Source: Lichenibacterium dinghuense
GTDB lineage: Bacteria > Pseudomonadota > Alphaproteobacteria > Rhizobiales > Beijerinckiaceae
DNA length: 64,000 nt
Assembly (NCBI RefSeq): GCF_021730615.1
Contig: NZ_JAJLMN010000001.1
Coordinates: forward strand, 5,423,501-5,487,500
Reading direction: 5' to 3'
Below the pieces are notes generated by a model. It saw only the letters and a list, made by a program, of their open reading frames with translations, did not search any database and was not told the origin of the DNA. The position numbers and the translations under genes are program-made. This document shows, piece by piece, positions 17,912 to 25,247 of the stretch; within the stretch, counting starts at the first letter, position 1; each line of letters begins with the position of its first letter.

Positions 17912-20041
17912 TCACGGTCCGCCAGCGTCCACTGCCGCAACGGGCAAGCACACAACTCTGAACGATTCTACCAAGATGCCGAGGGCACGACAATCGGGCG
18001 GGCTCTCGTCCGGCCCTTTCGGACGCATGATGAGTAGTTCGACGGCGAGCGTGCCAGCCTCCTCAGCCTCCTCGGCCTGCGCCACGAACGCGATGCGCGA
18101 GCGGCCTGCCGGGAGCGCGAACAGCCTTGGCTCGCCCCAACCGCTCCTCACGATGACGTCGTTCCCGTCCTCCCCGGATCGGACCGACTGCGCGACCCGG
18201 ATCTCGACGAATAGCGTGCCTTTCGTCTGCCCGTGGGGGATCGATAGAACAGCGCGGGAGCCGTCCGTCCAGCAGCCCCACTCCTCCCGAAACGAGAAAC
18301 CCGAGGCGAGGTAGGCTCCCGCATCTTCGTGGCCGAGGTGGACTGTGTCGCCCATCGCATAGGGCATGCGGAACGTGGCGAAGCGCGCCATCAACACCTC
18401 GGCATCCGCGTCGGGCCAAGCCTGAAGCACGGGGGAGAACAGGTGGCGGACCAAGGCCTGCTCGGCCGCCGTGTGGAGGGCGAGGTCCGGCGGGAGCGCC
18501 GCGATGGCGGTGGCGATTTCGTGCGGCGGGAGGGCGAGCCATTCGAACAGGCGGCCCGACGCGGCCCGTAGGTCCGAGCTGAGGTCCTCGTACTTCACGA
18601 CGAGGACGGCCCCGCCGTAGCGTTCCTTGACGCTGATCAGGGTTCTCCAGGCGGCCAGCCACTGCGTCGCCGCTTCCTGGACCGTCCGGATCGGCCACGC
18701 GTCCCGGCCTCTGCGGGTCGCCTCGCGTCGCACCAGCGACGAGCGCACGACGTCAGCGGGGTTGCGGATCACGGCGACGACGCGCAGCTCGGGGAAGCGC
18801 GAGAAGAGGAGCGGCACATCCTCCCACTCGGCCGTGACCGGCATCTTGTCGCCGACGTAGCGGAGGTCCTTGCCTGGGAACATGCCGGCGAACAGTCCCG
18901 CGGCCACCGCGTGAAAGTGCTCCGGCTTAGGATCCCCCCCGCCGCGCGTGATCGCGGCCCTGCCGGGCCGGTCGCGATACACGGCCATGGCGGCGTTGAA
19001 CGCTTCGTCGTCCGGATCGCCGGGGCTGTCCCAATCCTCCTCAGCGGGCGCCGGCTGCGCGACGATCGCGTCGATCCTGCGAAGGAGTTTGGTTAGCCCA
19101 TATTCCTGCAACAGGCCGACCTGCGGATGCTCGGTCAGCATGGCGCGCAACAGGGACGTCCCGCTGCGCGGCGCGCCCGTGACGAGCAGCCAGCGCGGCC
19201 CCTCGATCCGCGGCACCGCCACCTCGGGCACGAGCGCGGTCATGCCGTCGGCTATTGCGCCGTACAAGCCGTCGAGCTGCAGCCGTTCCTCGGGCGTCCG
19301 GGCTCCCGTCGCGACCAGGAGGTCGTAGATGCCTTTCTCGCGCGCCCCCGCCATCGTGTCGGCCTCGGCTTCACCGACCGAGTGGCGCTTCAGACCGTGG
19401 CTGAGAAACTGCCCGACCTTCCGCTCGCCGGCTTCGTCGAGGAGCGGCGGTCGCCCCGCAGCCTCGGCGACCCGGGTCAAGGCGCCCTGCCAGGATCGCA
19501 GGAGGTCGTCGAAAGTCACGAAGACGCGCGCAGATCCCCGCGTGGCCCGCTCCGCGGCCATCGTGTACGAGGCCCAGAGGGACAGCCCTCGGGACATCTC
19601 GAAGCCATCCCGCGCCTTGAGGGACGCAGCGACCTCCGACGGCCGCCGCAGCATGATGACGTAGACGGGACGAAGGCCGCGGCCGGTCAGGATCTCCTGC
19701 CAGAGGGGGACCAGCAGCGAGAGCCGGGGATCCTTCAGGATGAGCGGCCCCGGCCCATGAAATTGGTTTGTGAGAACCTCCGCGGCACGCGCGACCTGCT
19801 CTCGCGTCGCCGCCGCGGAGGGTATGGGGGGACGGTCCCAAGTCCCGCCGGCACGCGCTAGGGCGTCGTCGTCGAAGGCGACCACGGCCCGCGACTCCCA
19901 GCAGCCGGTCGGGTTATCCACGGGGTGGGGCGGCAGAAGGTCATGCGGCAGATCGCCGAACCCCGCCAAGCTCAGGGCGCGCGCCATCGCGGACGTGCCG
20001 CTCCGATGCGAGCCCAGGATCACGTAGATCGTGCCACCCAA
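17912..20041 (-). CDS. tandem sulfotransferase with two P-loops and a C-terminal beta-sandwich
   Basis: 709 residues. The first unit begins TIYVILGSHRSGTSAMARAL and the second (~residue 285) begins LLVTGAPRSGTSLLRAML. Both match the 5'-phosphosulfate loop of PAPS-dependent sulfotransferases. The expected downstream 3'-phosphate segments follow (VYVIMLRRPSEVAASL and RVVAVIRNPADVVRSSL). The last ~140 residues (FSFREEWGCWTDG, SRIAFVAQ) resemble a beta-sandwich found on glycan-modifying enzymes. Two catalytic-type units in one chain are unusual. TTG 20041 is chosen as start because GAGG lies 8 bases upstream and the domain begins at once; the frame continues to 20386, but that part is not protein-like. 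This is the first gene of the leftward series. Confidence 0.8.
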   Translation of the reverse strand: MGGTIYVILGSHRSGTSAMARALSLAGFGDLPHDLLPPHPVDNPTGCWESRAVVAFDDDALARAGGTWDRPPIPSAAATREQVARAAEVLTNQFHGPGPLILKDPRLSLLVPLWQEILTGRGLRPVYVIMLRRPSEVAASLKARDGFEMSRGLSLWASYTMAAERATRGSARVFVTFDDLLRSWQGALTRVAEAAGRPPLLDEAGERKVGQFLSHGLKRHSVGEAEADTMAGAREKGIYDLLVATGARTPEERLQLDGLYGAIADGMTALVPEVAVPRIEGPRWLLVTGAPRSGTSLLRAMLTEHPQVGLLQEYGLTKLLRRIDAIVAQPAPAEEDWDSPGDPDDEAFNAAMAVYRDRPGRAAITRGGGDPKPEHFHAVAAGLFAGMFPGKDLRYVGDKMPVTAEWEDVPLLFSRFPELRVVAVIRNPADVVRSSLVRREATRRGRDAWPIRTVQEAATQWLAAWRTLISVKERYGGAVLVVKYEDLSSDLRAASGRLFEWLALPPHEIATAIAALPPDLALHTAAEQALVRHLFSPVLQAWPDADAEVLMARFATFRMPYAMGDTVHLGHEDAGAYLASGFSFREEWGCWTDGSRAVLSIPHGQTKGTLFVEIRVAQSVRSGEDGNDVIVRSGWGEPRLFALPAGRSRIAFVAQAEEAEEAGTLAVELLIMRPKGPDESPPDCRALGILVESFRVVCLPVAAVDAGGP

Positions 20042-20401
20042 ATCCGAGCCCTCGTTCCTCGGTACAGTCGATCCATCCACACGCTGCAGATCCGAAGCCT
20101 CTCGAAGGCTCCCCACCGACCGATCGATGCGCTGTCGCGAGCGAAGCGCTGCACCGGCAGGGTATTGAAGCGGCGGGCGCGCGTCGATGATGATGAAGCG
20201 TACACGCGTGAAAACGCACGCGATCGAGGCGTGCGCCCGCATCCCGATCGATGTAGAACCATCCGACGTGCGCAGGGGACGCGTTACGAAGGTGCGCCGA
20301 GCGGTGGTATCTCGGCGCGCGTTCGGCGCGTCCGCTGTAGGACGAGCGCGTCCAACGCCGAGCGCGCCCTGGACCGTCGAGCGCATTCACGGGGTTCAAC
20401 C
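20042..20401. other. divergent promoter region of the glycan island
   Basis: A 360-base region between two divergent starts (leftward TTG 20041 and rightward ATG 20402), so it should contain the promoters of both series. No convincing sigma-70 pair or regulator palindrome stands out, and no gene is supported in it. Open frames crossing it are arginine-rich and shadow-like. Confidence 0.5.
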
Positions 20402-21919
20402 ATGCAGAGTGCGGGCGTGAGGTCGCTCTACCTGATCAACCCTCGGCCGCACGTCGCCAACTACGACGTCGCACCTGGCTTCATCACGATCCCCGACCTC
20501 GCCATCCTGACCGTCGCGGCGATGGCGCCGCCGGGCTGGGACGTCACGGTGTGCGAGGAGGAGATCCTCGATGTGGACCTCGACACGCCGGCCCGCTTCG
20601 TCGGGCTCACGGGCAAGAACGCGCAACTGCCGCGCATGATCGAGTTGGCGGACGCGTTCCACGCTCGCGGTAAAGTCGTTCTCGTCGGCGGTCCGTTGGC
20701 CAGCCTGGATCCCGAAGCCCTACGGCCGCACGCCGACATCCTTGTCACCGGCGAGATGGAGGACATCGCGCCCCGCCTCTTCGCGGACCTCGCGTCGGGC
20801 AAATGGAGCACGCACTATGAGGGTGGTCGCCCCGACCTGCGCACGTCGCCAGTGCCCCGCTGGGACCTGTACCCGGTAGACCGCGCCCTGATGGGCGCGC
20901 TGCAGACGACGCGGGGCTGCCCGTTTGACTGCGAGTTCTGCGACGTCATCCGCTACAATGGGCGCAAGCAGCGCCACAAGGACGCGGATCAGATCCTGCG
21001 CGAGTTGGACGCCCTGCATGCGGCGGGCTTCCGTCAGGTGTTCCTGACCGACGACAACTTCACCGTACATCGCCAGTTCGCTCGCGCGACGCTCGACGCG
21101 TTGGCGGATTGGAACGGGCGGCACGCCACCGACCCCATGCGGTTCGTCACGCAGGCCTCGGTCGACGTCGCCCGCGACGAGGACATCCTGCGGCGCTGCG
21201 CGAAGGCCGGGCTCGACCACCTCTTCGTCGGCATCGAGACCGTGAATACAGCGAGCCTTCGCGAGACGAACAAGCGGCAGAACCTGCTGATGCCGGCCCA
21301 CGAGGCAGTCCAGCGCATCGTTTCGCAGGGCATCCTCGTCCGCAACGGCCTCATGGTGGGCTTCGATCACGACGGGCCCGACGTCTTCGACACCCTCTTC
21401 GACTTCCAGCAGTCCGCACCGCTCCCGATCCCCACCGTCAATGTCCTTTTCGCCGCTAAAGGGACGCCGTTGCACGACCGCATGCATCGGGATGGTCGTC
21501 TCGTGGAGCGCGACTCCAGATGGAGCGAAAACCTTTTCAGCAATGTCGTCCCGAAGCTGATGACCTACGATGCCTTGATCGAAGGCGCTCGGTCTCTGGC
21601 GCGTCGCCTGTTCGTGCCGGCCGCCTTCGAGCACCGCGTGATGAACTTCATCGCGGCCTTCGGGACGGCGGCCGAGGGATCGGCCGAACGACCAACGCCA
21701 GGTCGGTCCGCTGCCGGCCCACGGGGAACCTACGCGCTGGGCTGCATGCGCCGCATCGCGTCGCGCGGTGAAGACGAAGCCAGGATGGTGTCGCGCGTGC
21801 TGGCCGCGGGGGCACGGAAGCCTGGCACCCTGCGGAGCATCATCACCTGCCTCGTCTTCTACGATCAGTATCGCGCCTACCTGGACGACGCCGACCGGCG
21901 CCGGCTCGTCGCGGCTTAG
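20402..21919 (+). CDS. B12-binding-type radical SAM protein
   Basis: 505 residues. The N-terminal ~150 residues form a Rossmann-like cobalamin-binding-type domain (LYLINPRPHVANYD, TVAAMAPPGWDVTVCEE, FVGLTGKNAQ, VLVGGPLASLDPEA), without an obvious D-x-H-x-x-G. The radical SAM core follows with C173-x3-C177-x2-C180 (GCPFDCEFCD), the [4Fe-4S] cluster site. VFLTDDNFTVHRQFA and HLFVGIETVNTASLRETNKRQN are typical of the B12-radical-SAM/Elp3-like fold. A C-terminal DUF4070-like helical region ends the chain. Members carry out radical methylation or rearrangement in the making of lipids, sugars and natural products. The 159 codons upstream of ATG 20402 are non-coding in character. It heads the rightward series. 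Confidence 0.88.
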   Translation: MQSAGVRSLYLINPRPHVANYDVAPGFITIPDLAILTVAAMAPPGWDVTVCEEEILDVDLDTPARFVGLTGKNAQLPRMIELADAFHARGKVVLVGGPLASLDPEALRPHADILVTGEMEDIAPRLFADLASGKWSTHYEGGRPDLRTSPVPRWDLYPVDRALMGALQTTRGCPFDCEFCDVIRYNGRKQRHKDADQILRELDALHAAGFRQVFLTDDNFTVHRQFARATLDALADWNGRHATDPMRFVTQASVDVARDEDILRRCAKAGLDHLFVGIETVNTASLRETNKRQNLLMPAHEAVQRIVSQGILVRNGLMVGFDHDGPDVFDTLFDFQQSAPLPIPTVNVLFAAKGTPLHDRMHRDGRLVERDSRWSENLFSNVVPKLMTYDALIEGARSLARRLFVPAAFEHRVMNFIAAFGTAAEGSAERPTPGRSAAGPRGTYALGCMRRIASRGEDEARMVSRVLAAGARKPGTLRSIITCLVFYDQYRAYLDDADRRRLVAA

Positions 21920-22072
21920 CGCGGTGCTGCATCCCGCCCGTCAGGCCGCGTGGTCGCGACGGCCGGAACTGTCCATATCTCCGCACCTATCTCCCCGGGA
22001 CGCCCCGGCGTACATCGCGGAGCGGGCGCGATCGACGGATCTGGATGGATGCCTGGGGTGGACGCTCTGACC

Positions 22073-25000
22073 ATGGACCACCGCTCTCCACATCCCGACC
22101 TCGCGCAGAGCTCCGCCCTCCTCCAACGCGCCCTGCTCATCGCGGCCACCATCTTCGATGCTGACTGGTACGGCCGTCTGCACGGCCTCGACGGCCTGGG
22201 CAAGCCAGAGCTCTTTATTCACTACACCTGCCAGGGAATGTTCGGCGACCTGAGCCCCCACCGGCTGTTCGACGCGCGTCATTATCGAGAACAGGCGAAC
22301 CTTCCAGACGCCACCCCCGCGCTGCTCCACTACGCGGCGAACCCGTCGACGGGCACGGGAGATCCCCACCCCCTGTTCGACGCCGCCCACTACCTCGATC
22401 AAGCGCCGGACCTGGACGACGGCGCCGACGATCCCCTCTCCCACTTTCTGCGCGCTGGCGGCCAGAACGGGCTCAATCCCCACCGGCTGTTCGACGTCGC
22501 CCATTACCTCGCCGAGAATGCGGTCCGATTGGAACGCGGGCAGGATCCGATCACTCACTTCCTCATGGTCGGCGCGGCTCGGGGCTGTTCGACGTCGCCC
22601 TGCTTCGACCTGCCCTGGTACTGCGCCATGTACGCGGACCGGCTGCCGCCCGGCATCAACCCGCTCGTGCACTACGTCACGGTCGGACACCGCACCGGCT
22701 TCAATCCGAACCGCGCCTTCGACTGCGAGGCCTATCGCCGCCTGAACGGGATCACGTCGAGCGATGTCGATCCGCTGTGTCACTTCCTTGAGGAGCCATG
22801 GGGGGCGGGGCGCCAGTTGCCGGCCGGCGTCGTGTTCTCCGCCGGAGCGGGTTTCTCCGTGCTTTCGACAAGGGCGGAGCGCTTGGGGCGGCACCCCCTC
22901 GTGTCGATCGTCGTCTGCAACCGGAACGGGGCACACCACCTCGCGGACCTGTTCGACAGCCTCGCGCGGCAGACCTACCGCAACCACGAGATCGTCTTCG
23001 TCGACGACGCCTCGACCGACGCGTCCCTACACGTCGCCGGGTTGCAGCCCGGCATCCGAATTGTGCGGCTCGCGGAGCAGTCCGGGTTCGCGACGGCGAA
23101 CAACGAGGGGCTGAAGGCATCGCGGGGCGAGGTCGTGGCGCTCCTCAACAACGACACACGAGTCGACGAGAACTGGCTCGAGGGGCTCGTCCTCAGGATG
23201 CGCGACGACCCCACGGTCGGCGCCGTCGCGCCGAAGATCAGGTTCTGGACGAAGTTCACGCGGATCAGGATCGAGGCACCCGCGCCCTTCGCGGTCGACG
23301 GCGGCGTGCTGCTGGAGAAGCTCTCTTACCGGAAGTACGTGCTGAAGCAGGGGGATCGAAAAGACGGCGTGATCGTGGCTGTTCAGCACGCCCCGGGAGG
23401 CTTTCGCGTCGAACTCGACCTGCCACTCTGTCAGGATGTGATCGAGGTGCCGATCCCGGACATCCCAAAAGGCCTCGCGATCGCGATCGACGGCGTGAAG
23501 AGCGTCTCGCGTGTGGTCTACAGACGGGAAACACCGCAGGCCGTCGAGGTCCGCCTCGGCGAGAACGGGATCTTCCGATCGGGCTTCCACATCATCAACA
23601 ACGCGGGCAGCGTGACGCAGGACGACGGCATGCCCGCCGACCGAGGCATCTTCGAGGTCGACGCACCGCCGTATGATGAACCGGTCGAGGTCCCGTATCT
23701 TTGCGGCTGCTCCGCGCTCGTCAGGCGCAGCGCCCTGAACGGCCGCCCGCTGTTCATCGATGAACTCGGGTTCTACTACGAGGACAGCGAACTGTCCCAT
23801 CGCATCCGAACGTCGGGCTATCGCATCGTCTACGAGCCGCGCTCGATCGTCTACCATAAACACTCAGCATCGACCGCGGAAGGTTCGCCCCTCTGGAGGA
23901 GGTACACGGAAAGGAACGCGGCCCTGATGAGGTACATCCTGACTGGATGCGAAGACGCCCAGGTCATCTTCGACAGTCTCGCCAAGCTCAACCATCTCCT
24001 GGGCTGGTACAGCGAGAACGCTCCACCGGACTCGGCCGAGCGGCGATACGCGGAGATCATACCGCAGATCATGGAGGAGCTGCCGCTCCTGGCCGGCAAG
24101 ATCAAGAACGGTGGCCTTCCCGCGCGGAAGGCAAGGAGGATCGGCGTCTACAACCCTTATTGGATGACGCTCGGCGGCGGGGAAGCCCACGCGCTGAATA
24201 TCGCCGAGGCACTCGCGACGGACGGGCCTGTCGAGATCATCTCGGAGTCGGACTTCGATCTCGACGAGGTCTGTGGCTTCTTTGGGGTGAGCGGCACTCG
24301 CTTTCTCAAGCGCATCGTCGCCCCGATGACGCCGAAGATCACCGAAGACTACGACGTGTTCGTCAACTCGTGCTTCCAGAGCGTCATGCCGTCCCTCGCC
24401 GCGACGTCGCTCTATGTCGTCAGCTTCCCAACGCGACACGCGACCCGGTCCTTCGTCGAGAGCTACACCTTTCTGGCCAACTCCCGATTCACCGAGGGCT
24501 GGATCGAGACGTTCTGGCGGGAGCACCATCCGCGCACGAGCGTTCTGTATCCGTCCGTCGCGGATGCGTTCTTCGTTTCCGAGGCGGAGTTGCGGTCGAA
24601 AAACAGGACCATCCTCTCCGTGGGGCGCTTCGCCACGAAGGGCCACAGAAAGTCCCAGATCGAGATCGCACGAGCGTTCAAGACCTCCGTTTCATCCGGC
24701 CAGATCGGGCCGAACTGGCAGCTCGTCCTGATCGGAAGCAGCGACGACCCGGCCTATACTGCGCAGATCTCCGAGGTGCTGTCGGGGTGCAGCCATCGCA
24801 TCCTGATCGACGCCGCATTCGCGGACGTCGTGGAGGCCTACAGGCGGGCGAGCGTCTATGTGCATGCGAGCGGCATGGACGTGGACAGCGACGCTGATCC
24901 GGAACTGTGCGAGCACTTCGGCATCGCGGTCGCGCAGGCGGCCGCGAGCGGATGTGCGCTCTGCGTGTACGACGCGGGCGGGCCGGCGGAGATCGTCGAC

Positions 25001-25204
25001 ATGCTCGACAGCGGGGTCAAGTTCAGGACAGGGCGGGAGATGTGCGACCGCCTGCGGGACCTCACCGCGCGCTTCGATCGGGACGGTTTCGATCGGGCCG
25101 AGGGGGGCCGACTCATCGAGCGGGCCCGCCGCTTCGCGCGGTCGGCTATCCGGCGAGACCTCGCGCGGGAACTGGCCGCCTCGAACCCGCGAGCGGCCCC
25201 GTGA
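22073..25204 (+). CDS. bifunctional glycosyltransferase (GT2 + GT4) with N-terminal tandem repeats
   Basis: About 1043 residues. The first ~250 hold repeated units of the type NPHRLFDxxHYL...DPLxHFLxxG, a module found in front of bacterial glycosyltransferases. The GT2 core starts at ~275 (PLVSIVVCNRNGAHHLADLF, VFVDDASTD, ALLNNDTRVDENW as D-x-D-like, FYYEDSELSHRIRTSGY). The second half (~685-1035) is GT4-like: IGVYNPYWMTLGGGEAHALNIAEAL, ILSVGRFATKGHRKSQIE and FGIAVAQAAASGCALCVYDAGGPAEIV. One chain could add two sugars in succession. ATG 22073 is preferred; ATG 22049 is possible. The gene lies 153 bases after the radical SAM gene and 43 before the next gene. Confidence 0.88.
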   Translation: MDHRSPHPDLAQSSALLQRALLIAATIFDADWYGRLHGLDGLGKPELFIHYTCQGMFGDLSPHRLFDARHYREQANLPDATPALLHYAANPSTGTGDPHPLFDAAHYLDQAPDLDDGADDPLSHFLRAGGQNGLNPHRLFDVAHYLAENAVRLERGQDPITHFLMVGAARGCSTSPCFDLPWYCAMYADRLPPGINPLVHYVTVGHRTGFNPNRAFDCEAYRRLNGITSSDVDPLCHFLEEPWGAGRQLPAGVVFSAGAGFSVLSTRAERLGRHPLVSIVVCNRNGAHHLADLFDSLARQTYRNHEIVFVDDASTDASLHVAGLQPGIRIVRLAEQSGFATANNEGLKASRGEVVALLNNDTRVDENWLEGLVLRMRDDPTVGAVAPKIRFWTKFTRIRIEAPAPFAVDGGVLLEKLSYRKYVLKQGDRKDGVIVAVQHAPGGFRVELDLPLCQDVIEVPIPDIPKGLAIAIDGVKSVSRVVYRRETPQAVEVRLGENGIFRSGFHIINNAGSVTQDDGMPADRGIFEVDAPPYDEPVEVPYLCGCSALVRRSALNGRPLFIDELGFYYEDSELSHRIRTSGYRIVYEPRSIVYHKHSASTAEGSPLWRRYTERNAALMRYILTGCEDAQVIFDSLAKLNHLLGWYSENAPPDSAERRYAEIIPQIMEELPLLAGKIKNGGLPARKARRIGVYNPYWMTLGGGEAHALNIAEALATDGPVEIISESDFDLDEVCGFFGVSGTRFLKRIVAPMTPKITEDYDVFVNSCFQSVMPSLAATSLYVVSFPTRHATRSFVESYTFLANSRFTEGWIETFWREHHPRTSVLYPSVADAFFVSEAELRSKNRTILSVGRFATKGHRKSQIEIARAFKTSVSSGQIGPNWQLVLIGSSDDPAYTAQISEVLSGCSHRILIDAAFADVVEAYRRASVYVHASGMDVDSDADPELCEHFGIAVAQAAASGCALCVYDAGGPAEIVDMLDSGVKFRTGREMCDRLRDLTARFDRDGFDRAEGGRLIERARRFARSAIRRDLARELAASNPRAAP

Positions 25205-25247
25205 AGCGGGAAGCGCTCTGCCGCGACGGCTCCGGGGCCGAACGGTG

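Noticed and set aside
20042-20386. N-terminal extension of the tandem sulfotransferase
   Set aside because: No protein-like pattern; the domain starts right at TTG 20041, which has a good ribosome site.
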